From Saccharina japonica (taxonomy: Eukaryota; Sar; Phaeophyceae; Laminariales; Laminariaceae): 64,000 bases of DNA. The notes beneath the pieces are model-generated. The model was not told the DNA's origin, did no database searches, and was given only the letters and a program-made list of their open reading frames with translations. Below are positions 46,701 through 58,307 of the stretch, piece after piece. The position numbers were made by a program, and so were the translations under genes. The stretch spans positions 186,001 through 250,000 of the forward strand of contig MEHQ01003205.1 of the NCBI GenBank assembly GCA_008828725.1, read 5' to 3'. Position 1 is the stretch's first letter. Every line of letters starts with the position of its first letter.

Positions 46701-49464
46701 TAGCAACACTATTCTCACTACCATGGCCCCCGACATAAATGGCACCATCACTATAATTTATTTTCACCGCAAGAGAGGTTAGCATGACGTCAACGAAAGA
46801 TGTATCGTGGCCAGTTGTTATAGGAGTTGTAGGTGCAGACCCGTCAGGAAGCAGGCTACTCACAGCGCATATCACAGCGTCTTCGTGGAAGGGGTAGTAC
46901 ACGCTGTGGGAGACGGGCGCAACAAGGCATTTATGACAGCTAGTCGGACGGAGACCACTTTCACGAGAACGGCACGTGCACGTTTATATTCGATTCGAAG
47001 TTCGACAGGATATGTTATAAGATCAGTTCGGCCAGCCCTCGAGACCTTCACACTCTGTTTCAAATATAATATTTAACTTATGTTTCAACGGCTATTTGAT
47101 ATTTGGTTCTCCCGAGGGGTGCCGTCCATCTCGCTTGTGTAAACGTTGCGGAGAATTTTTCTGCAACATAATGTATGATGGGAATCAAATGTGAACTAGA
47201 GCTAGGTATTATACACTTTGCACCGAGTAAGCTGGCTTCATTTTTGTCAATAGTCCCTTTAATAGAAGCATCATGGAATCTACTATATAAGGCTGTCATG
47301 CGACTGACTGGTTTTGCAGGGCCTGTATAATAAGGCGGTTTTGTCCACATATGTGCATTCCAATCAATGCCGTATTTATAACGTAGTGCACATTTATGGA
47401 GATAGTTAGACTCAACAAGCCATTTGTGGTGCCCCATTTGTTGCGCCGCATATTTTAGACGGGACGGCTAGGCATGTATTTAGAATAGTGGTAGCAGGCC
47501 GCGATGAACACCTATAGTATAAACTTGGAGTGGAGAAAATATGCCCAGCGATAGCAGAAGATCGTCGTCGAATCGAATATTTACAACGAATGCTACGATA
47601 GATATACACCACGTTTTGTCTGGGCTCCTCACTTAAGGAGGTCCATGCTTCACACGAAAACTGAATTCGGAGGGAAATAAAAGGTCCACCCCATCAAGCA
47701 TCCCATGCGCTAGGTATGCAATGGAATTTTTTGCAGTACCAGGAAGGCAAGTCTGCGAATTTGGGTTAAGGAGCCCGATCATTCAGAAACAAAATCAGCA
47801 AAAAGTGCTACCTCTATCGTAGCACGTGTCTTACAGCATACGACCAAATGGGCCCCATAATTATTGGTTTCCTGAGATTAACATTGTTTGGAGATACTGA
47901 GGTTGACAGTGTCGTAGAAGATAACAGGACCATGTTGTGTCGTGGAGGGAGAGGGAGAATAAAAGGAGATTTCTGGAAATAGTTCTAAAAGTTGTGAAAA
48001 ATGGCAGATCAATATGGCGAATACGCAGAGAGCCAAATACCTGTGGAAACATTACATGCTGGTTTCAAGGTCGGTTACGTTCGCGATAGTTTATTGCACG
48101 ATTTGCCAGCCTTCCTTTGCGGGACCTTCATTAAATACCAAATGGTTTTATTACTTTTTATCTGTTTCGGCCTTATTACCCACGAAATATCTTCGGGCAC
48201 ATCATTGTTCACCAGCACTCGAACTTCACCACGAACAGGCAGTTTTCGTTGTCGACGGGTAGTAATATACCGCGCTGTATTGGTCAACCGCGTCCTTCAT
48301 GGGTGTGAAATGCGACGATTTATATCTATTCCGCATATCAAATATATGTTGGGCAATTTTCCATCTAAAGCTAGTCCAACCTCGACTTCGGAGAGCTGGA
48401 TTGTTGTCTCCGATAAGTCTTTTTATATGTACTGTCGGCTATATATCTCCGCCGTAAGATGATGTGCATCGGCTGTACGCGTACTTGGTGCAGGTCGAAA
48501 TGATGGGGCGGTTCGTCGGCGTCCGCCTCCTGCGCGACAACAAAGTTGATGATCGAAAGCCTTGAAACGCTCTACATTTAACACACTATACGGTCCGCGC
48601 CTCATGCCTCGATTATATCCTACCTGTGAAGTTCTTTCGCAAATAAATCTAGGATCACGGAGGTTTGTGTTGTGCACAATACTTTACGAGCGCAAAATCG
48701 CAGTAACGAATTTCTTCGTACAGCACATGAGGAGACATACGTACCTTGTGTATGTTAGCGGGAACGGCAACAACGACACAATCAATATCCACTGTTGCAG
48801 CAGACAAGTGACTGGGTGGTATCACAACCTTCTGTGAACCACGTCAACAGCGGATTTTACTGCCACTCCGTCACAACGAGTTTCCTGTCATCCCTATTGA
48901 AACTACGTACCAGGTGCTACCGCATCAGGACAGCCTCCTCGATCTTTTTTTGTATCGTCACATTGAATGGTGGCATTGTGATTTAATATGGTGGCCAATT
49001 AGAGCAAACCATGCAATCCAGGTGCATGTTGCTGCCCGAGCATCTCGAATTTTCGAAGCTGGAAGTGCGGGCTCCATTGCAGATAATAGTTGAGCAAAAG
49101 TCGACCTCGTTCGGACCAGACGACTATAGAGCGTATCTTAGTACTTGTAGCATCGGTCGTATGCCCTTTTTCGTGAATACTACTGTACCCTACTCGCATG
49201 TGACTACCTGGCGAATCCCCAGTTGAGGCCTCGTTTTAGCCATCCGTTTCAATACCCCGTCACGAACAAGGTCTGTGAGGTTTCAAAGACCGAGATGTGA
49301 AACCTACGAAGTGCGAAAGCAAACACGTCAACCGCACACACGTCAGAGCACCCTCTTCAAGCATCCGGCAAGTCCTTATCTACACGCCCTTTCCTAGCCC
49401 GTAATCGAACGCCTTCACGCATGTAAAATCTGAGTCCACCGTATATATTTCCTGTACAGTTTTA
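46701..49464. other. Unassigned stretch shared with 20,700-22,980
   Basis: 46,830-47,560 and 48,510-49,400 align with copy 1. The frame 48,562-48,790 reads ...TNFFVQHMRRHTYLVYV and aligns with an interrupted frame near 22,300-22,400. The frame 48,001-48,462 has no counterpart. No gene supported. Confidence 0.45.
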
Positions 49465-50491
49465 CTACAGTAGCACTTTCACAACGAACATTCGATGTAT
49501 ACGCAAAATATTCGTCTTTCCAACATCCTTGGAAACGCGAGCACTACCAACCTTGCCCTGAATGGACCCGACAGTGCAGATGAGCCCGCCTTCAAGGGGG
49601 GCATGGTCGCGGCAGTGCGTAGGTTGCTTCCCATCGAGTCCCCAACGCGACACTTTATTACAACAAGCGACTTTGCACCTTGCTCTGACGTTAATCACCG
49701 GGGCCGCCTGATATGTCGCATTTTTGGAGGCGGCATGCAGGGGGCGCAGTTTCCGTCAGCAGACCTCATCCCGGGATCTTGAGGCAAGAGTTGTGCGAGC
49801 AACGCTTGCTGTTAATGTTCACCATGTCACTCGCAGCATGTTGCTTGCAGTACATTGCCGCTGTACTGCCCTAGACATTGAAATTCGGTATCGTTGTGCA
49901 AACCTCGTGTGAACAACGTCTCCTGTAAATATTTACCATGCCGTCGGCAGCATGTTGGCTGCAGTAGGCCGCCGCTTTGGCGCCTTCGACATTGAAACTT
50001 GGTATCATGGTGCATACATCATCTGAGCAACGCCTTCTCGAAACATCCACCATGCCATCTGAGGCATGTTGGCTGCAGTACGCCGCCACTTTACTGCCCT
50101 CGACTTTGAAGCTTGATGTCTTGGTGCATAACTCGTGTGAACAACGCCTGCACTTGACACTCACCATGCCATCGGCAGCGTGTTGGCTGCAGTACGCCGC
50201 CACTTTACTGCCCTCGACATTGAAGCTCGGTGTCTTGGTGCATAACTCGTGTGAACAACGCCTGCACTTGACATTCACCATGCCATCTAAGGCACGTTGT
50301 CTGCAGTAGGCCGAGGTGTTGCTGCCCTCGACATTGAAGCTCGGTTGCTATGCGCATGAAGGATACAAGCAAAGCTTGCTCGTTACATTTACCATGCGGT
50401 CGGAAGCATGCTGTCTGCAGTACGCCGCTTTGCTGCCCTTGACATTATAGTTTGATTGCTTAGTGCAGGACGCATGTGAGCAACGTCCCAT
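49465..50491 (-). pseudogene. EsV-1-7 repeat pseudogene C'
   Basis: Copy-2 counterpart of gene C, same strand, same ATG (50,491-50,489) and cap. It is broken in at least four places. TAG at 50,350-50,348 replaces an ATG codon of C. TAG at 49,873-49,871 replaces the GAG of a V-E-G. A TGA near 49,780 replaces the Trp of the cap's W-G. A one-base insertion near 49,710 (GGCGGCCCCGG against GGCGGACCGG) shifts the rest of the cap, which continues in the frame 49,465-49,698. Between lesions the repeats are still clean (for example five units in 49,871-50,281), so inactivation is relatively recent or the repeats are being homogenised. The tail also ends out of frame relative to C. Confidence 0.88.
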
Positions 50492-51609
50492 CCTGCCAGA
50501 AGATTTGGTCGGCAGCCAAATACCCCAGGACGCTCAGTCTAGGGAGTGTTGAGATATATTTGTCGTTGGGCTGACCGGTGTGAAGCATCAGTTCGACAAA
50601 CGCAAGCATCCAGAACACATATTTCAGGGTCGCGCAAACATCATTTTCACATATTTTAGTGTACTATTAGGCTTGTTATACACGTACTGTGTTACGAGTG
50701 AACACGCATGTGTGTTTATTGCGGATGATCCGTTCGGCGTCACACGTGAAAAACCCTCCAAGCCAGTCGCTTTAGTTGCCGACGAACAGTTCAATATGCT
50801 TATGCTCGCATATAAATGGGCCCCGACAGAGCAACGGCAGCATACTGATGATCTGCAATACAATGCGTCCGTCGTCAAATATGTCGACGGGTGCTATAGT
50901 TTCCGCTGCAACCTGGACATGCGACGTATGTAGTCGTATTGTTTAAATGAGCAGCAGCGACGTCAAGAGGCATCACCAAAACACATACCGTTCATTACCG
51001 AACGAACCCAAACTAACATGGGAAACCTCTGTCAGGTGACGAGTTGTAGTGGCGATAGCTAATGGTGCGGTCGATGCGAAGGATGGGCTTACTGTTTGTG
51101 GCAAGGGTATAGGGGATGGTACTGGTGGCCATTAAAACCTGTGACTGTTTATGGAAAACGTTTACATAGTCCGTACTGTGATGTACGCGAAGCATCAATG
51201 GTATGTTGTACAGCGCAAACACCAAACGCCACCTAGAGTGGGTCAAACCTTAGGCGGCGGACTGCTCACGGCGTGCACTGCTGATTTAAAACGCAAACCA
51301 CAGGCCACAACATAGACATAATTATATATCAATTATTGGCACAGACATAGCGAGGTGTGGAAGGCACGGGACTGGAGCTTGTAACATATTTTGTGATACG
51401 TGTACTTCGTACTCCACACCGTGGCTTGTAGACCGATACAATCGAAATAACTGGCACTAAACCCGCCATGCCATTTAATGAATCGGAAAGTTAATAAGCA
51501 TTCACGCCTGTCAACGCAAGCCCGTGTATTCAGGGTATTCGCTAGTTGTAGAGGTTCGTTGTGTGCGCATTTTAATACTGTAGAGTCGGGGAGATGTGTG
51601 ACATTCATG
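50492..51609. other. Gene-free stretch 5' of pseudogene C'
   Basis: Aligns with 24,094-25,560 of copy 1. The frame 50,580-50,933 has a hydrophobic stretch but its copy-1 counterpart is interrupted. Nothing recognised. Confidence 0.5.
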
Positions 51610-51611
51610 TA

Positions 51612-52397
51612 CAGTAGTAACCATCTGAGAACGGTACTTTTTTTTGTGGGTTCTGCCGATGGCTGTACTGAAAGAACCAAGGCGACAATTCACACGCCGG
51701 TTGTGTCCAACTATGCCCTGAGTGAAAATGAAAATTCGCGTTCGCGTCGATTTTTATATTTTTCAGTTTTGCTTTAGTTAAAGCCTTGAAAGGCTATTTT
51801 TGGTAAGGATTGCAAATGGCCAATTTTCAATATATTTAATTTCGGCTGGCTCAGCAAACCACATTCTAGACCCGATATTGAAAATGTGTTCCCGGAGGAT
51901 TGTGGTGATTAGCTATACGATCATCATACAAGTTGTATTGTAGTAAAATATCCATTTTTGATGGCGCTGAAAATTTTTCCGTTTTCGGTTTTTTTCCTTA
52001 CTGACAGTAAGGAATTAACCCCAAAACGGAAACTTTTTCAGCGCCATCAAAAATGGATATTTTACTACAATACAACTTGTATGATGATCGTATAGCTAAT
52101 CACCACAATCCTCCGGGAACACATTTTCAATATCGGGTCTATAATATGGTTTCCTGAGCCAGCCGAAATTAAATATATTGAAAATTGACCATTTGAAATC
52201 CTTACCAAAAATAGCCTTTCAAGGCTATGACTAAAGCAAAACTGAAAAATATAAAAATCGACGCGAACGCGAATTTTCATTTTCACTGAGGGCATTGTTG
52301 GACACAACCGGCGTGTGAATTGTCGCCTTGGTTCTTTCAGTACAGCCATCGGCAGAACCCACAAAAAAAAAGTACCGTTCTCAGATGGTTACTACTG
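51612..52397. mobile_element. 786-bp near-perfect palindromic MITE flanked by TA (pogo-like ends)
   Basis: Two arms of about 392 bp are reverse complements with only scattered mismatches and meet at CCTTACTGACAGTAAGG, centred on 52,004. The ends read CAGTAGTAACCATCTGAGAA and are flanked by TA (51,610-51,611 and 52,398-52,399). TA duplication with CAGT termini suits the pogo/Tc1-mariner group. Copy 1 has no insertion at the aligned place (near 25,565). The whole element can form one hairpin. No coding sequence. Confidence 0.88.
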
Positions 52398-54285
52398 TAG
52401 TTCGATCGTATACCTCGGAAGCCGCTCAATTGAGAGGTGTCAAGACCATCGGATAGTGAATCAGTGATTCACACTACCACACTGGAGATTATATTAAAGA
52501 TGAAAAGTGTTTCCTGTTTTCACGGTGCCCGTCAGAGCATGAACGATTTGCGAGCCCACTAAATCTAGTAACCTTCGTAACGATAAATACCATACAATTG
52601 ATGTATATCGTATACGTGTTTACACTGTACTGCTACAATAGATGTATACGTTTATACATTGTACTGCTTGCCTAGGGTGCCTTCATCGCAGCCAATACCA
52701 GTACCCGTTGCCTGTTCATGACTCTACTTTTGCGAACGCGGCCGAGAAAAAAACCGAGTGAGCAGTGCCGTAAAATGTAAGGCAACGTATGAAGTAAAAA
52801 GTCGATATTTACGCATCACACACCTTGTTTACGCAAGAGTATAGGAACACCAACACCAACAATGACAACAGATACGTCTGTGTCTTGAAATGGAATAGTA
52901 CAACGGTTGGTGATTGGCCAACGGCAGAAGGGAATCCCGCCAAACCATTAACGTGGACGCGTAGCAAGCCGAGCGGAAGAACAGGCTTACCCCAAGCCAA
53001 TGACAAACCTCGCTACACAATAACAGAGGCACCGAAGAACAGGCACAGCTCTCGTCTCGTGGACGGTTGCAACCGTGCGAAGCCGACACACGTATGTTCA
53101 CCAAGAGGAGGTATAGGCACATGCCGGTGGAGATTCGCAGTTGTCAGCAGATTCACCAACAGCAGCAACACGCATCAAAAGACCCTGAGCAATCTAAATC
53201 TCACTGCTGCAGTAAAAGCAACGGTGGCAGCATGGTACGACGATGACATGGCAGTAGATGTATCTACGTCCGTGTTGATGTTGCTACCTGACGAACACAC
53301 TACTACTACTAGTACTACTACTGCTGCCTGGGTCTTTTGACCTACAACAGGAGCCCGTCCGGCTGTAGTGTCGATGCCATCTAAGCAATGGAAAGGTTTG
53401 GGACATAATTTGCAAATATTGTACGCATACACACGTAACTATACAAAGATGAAACAACTTGTGAATTTCCCGACAAATTGACATAGCTGGCTTGTAGCGT
53501 TCCTAGCGAGTAAATTATATTTATGATCTAAATATCACGAGCGACGACATCGAACACCATATAATGCGGCTGTGGTGTCCAGTTATTTACGAAGCGTGTT
53601 AAACGCCAGCGCCGCGATGGCTGTAGGGGTACCCACCGTACGAGTCTATACGTTTGAACTATGATTACGATATAATGACGGAGGCCAGACTTATGGATAC
53701 AAAAGGATATTTAAGGGAATGCAAGCTCTTGAGAGCTCGACATACGTTTTCCGGCCGAACATGTCCTGCATATGAGCGTGGTCTTTCCGATTGTACAGGT
53801 CTGGTAAGGGTGCTTTCGAGCGTTTGTGTGAAATGCAGGTTGCCGAACTGACCATCGTAGCATCCCCTGTTGGCCTGGCACGGTATATAAAGAAGTTTCG
53901 ATTATTGCAACAGAAACAGCGCTCGCTATATAGACGTTGTGTTATAGGTCGCGCTCCACGAAGCATGAGTGAAACAAATCACGAGCGAACGTTTACAGTA
54001 GTTGATATAGGTGCGCCGGCGCCCGAACTTCGGTTACGGTGGCTACAGAAAATGGCCTGGAGTCAAATGAAATGTGGTAACATGTTTGGGCGAGTGCTAA
54101 GAAAACAATTCGTTCTCCTGTACGGAAGCGTCCTATCAGGCGCCTACCTTTGAAGGCGACATGGTATTACTTATAGTTGCCAGCCGGAGTCAGCAACGAC
54201 AAGATTATCAATTGCTCGACTTAAGTACTGTCGGTGATATACCCATCCAATAAAGACATTTAGCTGAGACGGCTGTATCATCCAA
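52398..54285. other. Gene-free stretch at the end of macro-repeat copy 2
   Basis: Aligns with 25,590-26,640, 27,380-27,615 and 28,360-28,860 of copy 1, minus the copy-1 insertions. An ACT trinucleotide repeat lies at 53,297-53,325. Frames such as 53,791-54,153 are not kept in copy 1. Confidence 0.55.
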
Positions 54286-55081
54286 AAAGTAGTGCTACCG
54301 GAATTTGAAAGTACAACCCGATGGACGAATCTCCTGGAATGGCCTAGGCACACAACAAAAACTGACGGTTTTAGTATCAGGAGCCATGTCATTCGAAATA
54401 TAGGCGAGACAAAGCGTGCTACTGCTAAGATGGTAGCACTTATTGTCTGGTTTGTAATGACAGCAGATATTTGCTTTACCATTACTAATTTAAGGCGATT
54501 TTAGTTTTGTTTTTCTTTGGCTTAACAATCTGTCAAAACACAGTTTGGGCATCTCCCTGAAAATGGACGAAGACGGAGACTACGTGTACTTGGAGCGGGT
54601 AAGAAACAAAGGTTCAACGTGAATAAAACCCACGGTTATCACACACGCGATTGGTTCCAAACCAATATGTTATACCTAGACGTTTCCGGGAATATATTTT
54701 TCTGATTTGTATGATCGCGCTCATTTTGACGCTTCGTATCCGTATATTCTGCATAGGCAGGATAGCTGGTTCCCTATATTCTGCATTGGGTGTGTACTAT
54801 AGTAACCCACACAGTATATGCCAAGATGAACTACATGTCCACAACATTTCCCGTCAACTTGATATTGTATTTCGGGGCGGGTTCACCGTGCTCATGGATC
54901 CCGCTGAATCGCGTTGAGGCCTATCTGGGGAACACACGCCCAACGACGGCAACGTCAACGGAGAAGTGTCTGTTAACCTTCATCCGACGAGCCTACCCCT
55001 GTACCGGCAGCAACTGTGTGCACACAGTCATTGCACGCAGGCACGTGTTGAAGCGAAACAAACAGCAATTTGGAATATGTG

Positions 55082-55199
55082 CTGGACCAAGTACTGTTGC
55101 ACGTTTTACACGCAGCGATGACCGCGCATGTCGGTACCAACTGGACCAAGTACTGCTGCACGTTTTACACGCAGCGATGACCGCGCATGTCGGTACCAA
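55082..55199 (+). repeat. 59-bp tandem duplication
   Basis: CTGGACCAAGTACTG(T/C)TGCA and the following 39 bases occur twice in direct succession with a single visible difference. The aligned sequences in copies 1 and 2 have the segment once, so the duplication is private to copy 3 and young. Confidence 0.9.
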
Positions 55200-56063
55200 C
55201 GTAGATTACTTTAATCTCATAGCAATAATAATAAACATGGACCCGGGAAGTGCAGGCGGTTGCTGTGTTTTTTCAAAGTGCGCTTCCAAGTTTTCGTCGG
55301 GTATACAGATGGGTTCGAAACAACGAACTCGCGAGCTCCAGTAAACAGCAGAATGAAAAAAAACGAGAGTGTTAATATACTGTTGGGAATAATGATAAAC
55401 TCGCGAATAAGTGCATCGGGCCGACCGCGAGACAGCTGGGGCAGAATTAAAACGAGACAAGACCACAGCGACTACGTTGCCTGGGTGACATTGGTACTGC
55501 TGTTGTAGTTTACCCCGGCTATACATGACTCCGAGACGAAGTACGTCGTTGGTGCAAAATTGTTGAGAGATATGTGTCATAAGGATAGTATTACAGAAAG
55601 TATATACATAGAGACCGAACTAAAGTATGGAAGTGACCACCTTAAAGGGCAACCTGTCTACATGAGTGAAAACGTGAGTCTTTATTGGCAGCGCAAAACA
55701 AACACAACATATGTAGAAGTTTTCGGCCGGTTGGTGATAGTCTCGTCATGAAGAAAGTGAAAATCGGATGCATTTTAATGTATGCATTCGACAAGCGCAT
55801 AGCAACATATGTCACGGCTAAATACAACAACAAGGTTGCCGCGTTGGCTAGTGGAGGGCGCGGTCGGCATATTTTGGTTGGGTTTGGAAGTCTATAGAAC
55901 GTCAGCAGGAGCAGCAGCCGCAGCAGCGATGGCAAGATATGCCACATACTCAGGGTTTCGACGAACTCGTACCTATTTTCGTTCAGTGCGTACCGTCCAG
56001 GACACAACACCAGTCATGTGCGGGCATGGCCGCCCACATGCAAACCCATCACGGATCGGTGGC

Positions 56064-56316
56064 GACATGCCGCGACACGTGACAGACGCTCCGCGGCACG
56101 GCGCGACACGTGCCGCTGCATTTCGTGACATGCCGCGGCATGTCGCGATAAGCCGCGACACGTAGGGTGAGGGTTATGGTTAGGGTTATGGTTAGGGTTA
56201 GGGTTAGGGTTAGGGTTGGCGACACTCGCGGCGCCACCTCCCGCAACACTCGCCGCGGCACGCCGCCGGGTGTCGCGGCACGTGTCGCGACACGTGCCAC
56301 GAAATAAACAAATACT
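56064..56316. mobile_element. CGTGTCGCGACACG-rich element with telomere-like core
   Basis: CG-rich arms full of GACATGCCGCGACACGTG and TGTCGCGACACGTGCC words flank a run of GGGTTA units. The right end (CGTGCCACGAAATAAACAAAT) resembles the tip of the 1,267-1,446 element. The aligned positions in copies 1 (about 2,390) and 2 (about 31,145) lack the block, so it is an insertion. The left limit is approximate and no target duplication was defined. Confidence 0.6.
56164..56217 (+). repeat. Interstitial telomere-like (TTAGGG)n tract
   Basis: About eight units of GGGTTA/GGGTTATGGTTA, four of them exact TTAGGG. It lies inside the CG-rich palindromic element rather than at a chromosome end. A more degenerate complementary tract occupies the centre of the related element at 1,354-1,385. 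Confidence 0.85.
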
Positions 56317-56337
56317 AACAGCAACGTCGCCAAATGT

Positions 56338-56364
56338 CAACAACAACAACAACAACAACAGCCG
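56338..56364 (+). repeat. (CAA)n microsatellite
   Basis: Seven or eight CAA units, private to macro-repeat copy 3. Confidence 0.85.
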
Positions 56365-56993
56365 ACAAAACTTTGAGCACAATGTGCAACGCTTCTACTG
56401 CTGTCACAAGTGCCGCCAAAGCTATGCAGAGTGTCTACGAGTACTGCTGTACAAATCGGCGCCAGGCGTAGAAAACAATACGACCGTATTTATAGCATGC
56501 CTTCGGAGCGAGGGTTAGGGCGGGGCACCCTCTATCGATGATGCCTACTGTTGTAATGTGCTTTGCGACGTGGTCTGATGGCGGCAGGTATCTTTATTGC
56601 CTGCACAAAATAAGATTTTCCAGCCGTCTCGACCTTGTACGTATATGTAAGGGACCCCCCAACAGACACAAACACTTACCCCTGCCTGGTACAGTGTCAC
56701 ATGTATACGCCGAACAGCAGTAAAGAATTGCTTTCGACACGCAAGTCACGCCAAGGCCGTCTTGAAGGCTGTACAACGCCAGTTCCTACAAGGCAAGCGC
56801 TCTGTGTTTGTCCGCAGGCAAAGTTATTGTATGCACCTTGTTTACGGGAAGTTGACGAGTCCTATTCAGAGCGTAAACGTATATACAAGGAATATACAAC
56901 CGGCATGCCGAAACAAGTACCCGTACGTATCTACGTACCACGCCAAACAATATGCGTCCGAACAAACTCCAAATACGGAACAACAAGTGCAGG

Positions 56994-57419
56994 TCAGCAT
57001 CCCCACGTCGAGCGCAAGCAAGCACGAGATTCCTGCTGCAAGTGTGAGCACACGTGGGGTAGTCGCTGGTTTGGGCAGCCGAGCCAAGAATTTGTGCCCC
57101 CTTTTTCTTCTTGGCAGCGAAGCAAGGTGTTCCCGCGATGATGGGGGATGATGCTGACTCCGAGATCGTATGGTGGACAGTGCCACGAGACTCCGGGAAG
57201 GCTGCTGCATCCGGTGGGATCTGCTGACAGGGGAAAAGCGTCGTACTCCAAAACAACGTGGTACGTGTGGGCGCTCTGCGGGTGTGCAACAAAACGGAAT
57301 GTGATATCGAGTTGAGAGTTAGCGCTGCCGGCGACGGTTCTCAGAGAGAGAAAAAAAAGGAGAAAAATATGTATGCATATTACTATGTTACAAACAATAC
57401 CAGGTATGATATGAAACAA
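56994..57419 (-). CDS. Hypothetical small secreted protein (weak candidate)
   Basis: A 141-residue minus-strand frame. The first 32 residues are strongly hydrophobic (IFLLFFLSLRTVAGSA) and look like a signal peptide with a small-residue cleavage site, followed by a soluble region with eight or so cysteines. I recognise no domain. The frame ends exactly where macro-repeat copy 3 stops, so the stop may come from joined sequence. There is no second copy for comparison and no homologue known to me. It could be a chance frame. Confidence 0.25.
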   Translation of the reverse strand: MFHIIPGIVCNIVICIHIFLLFFLSLRTVAGSANSQLDITFRFVAHPQSAHTYHVVLEYDAFPLSADPTGCSSLPGVSWHCPPYDLGVSIIPHHRGNTLLRCQEEKGGTNSWLGCPNQRLPHVCSHLQQESRACLRSTWGC

Positions 57420-57648
57420 TACATACCAGGTACGAGTACTCGTGCATATATACCAGTGTGTTTATATACCAGTGTGTTTATATACTATTAATGGTGTGTT
57501 TTGTTCATGCATATATACAGAGTATACGAGTATGTACCAGGACTGATACTATAACCAGGTATTATACTCGTACATCTTATACGCACACATATCGCAACCT
57601 GTGGTCACGAGGCCACGTATCGTACCTGGTGGTCAGCATAATAACCAG

Positions 57649-57815
57649 GTGTGTGTGTTGTGTGTGTGTTCTTCACATTAAACATTCCTTTCTACCCGTC
57701 GACACCCAGTGTCCGTGCCGATTCTTCAGGTGTGTGTGTGTGTGTGTTCTTCACATTAAACCTTCCTTTCTACCCGTCGACATCCAGCACACCCAGTGTC
57801 CGTGCCGATTCATCA
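57649..57815 (+). repeat. ~84-bp tandem duplication led by (GT)n
   Basis: A GT dinucleotide run followed by TTCTTCACATTAAAC(A/C)TTCC, TTTCTACCCGTCGACA and CCAGTGTCCGTGCCGATTC occurs twice in a row (from about 57,649 and 57,729). Upstream, 57,400-57,560 is rich in ATACCAGGTA and TATATACCAG words. Confidence 0.85.
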
Positions 57816-58069
57816 TCCTAAAAAGGTACCAGTTCTGTGGTCACAAAACTACGACACAGAGATACTACACTCAGTGCAGTAAGCAGAGCAGACAATGCAA
57901 TGCCATATACGACAGGCAAGACCTACCCTGCTAGCAATCCAGGTGCATGCAAGAGAAAAAAAGAGAAAAGAAAGAAAAAAGCGAAAAGGAAAAATAATAG
58001 AAAGTAAACATACTGAAGCAAATCAACAATCAAGCAACCAAACAAAAGCATGACAAAATGAAAAGAAAA

Positions 58070-58307
58070 NNNNNNNNNNNNNNNNNNNNNNNNNNNNNNN
58101 NNNNNNNNNNNNNNNNNNNNNNNNNNNNNNNNNNNNNNNNNNNNNNNNNNNNNNNNNNNNNNNNNNNNNNNNNNNNNNNNNNNNNNNNNNNNNNNNNNNN
58201 NNNNNNNNNNNNNNNNNNNNNNNNNNNNNNNNNNNNNNNNNNNNNNNNNNNNNNNNNNNNNNNNNNNNNNNNNNNNNNNNNNNNNNNNNNNNNNNNNNNN
58301 NNNNNNN
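58070..58307. other. Assembly gap (238 N)
   Basis: Unbroken N run. Frames drawn through it are meaningless. It follows an A/G-rich low-complexity stretch (57,950-58,069) and cuts the LINE fragment to its right. Confidence 1.

Larger units (their letters stand above)
28946..54285 (+). repeat. Macro-repeat, copy 2
   Basis: Second, diverged copy of the unit. It carries EsV-1-7 gene A' and pseudogene C', homologous to A and C of copy 1. It lacks the hAT-like, Harbinger-like and 27.6 kb insertions of copy 1. It has private insertions: a foldback composite (33,365-37,908), a TTAA-flanked hairpin (38,130-38,218), a segment around 45,830-46,700 and a palindrome (51,612-52,397). The stretch 43,450-46,830 does not align with 17,900-19,690 of copy 1. 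Boundaries are estimated from where similarity to the start of copy 1 resumes. Confidence 0.85.
54286..56990 (+). repeat. Macro-repeat, copy 3, truncated
   Basis: Similarity to the first 3.6 kb of the unit resumes at about 54,290 (with 540-600 and 29,490-29,550) and continues through 54,700-54,910 (with 900-1,100), 55,560-55,740 (with 1,890-2,060) and 56,760-56,985 (with 3,360-3,590). It stops abruptly near 56,990, where unrelated sequence begins. The break marks either the edge of the tandem array or a later rearrangement. Confidence 0.8.

Noticed and set aside
56164..56217. Chromosome end (true telomere)
   Set aside because: Only about eight units, internal, bounded on both sides by CG-rich palindromic DNA and then by macro-repeat sequence.
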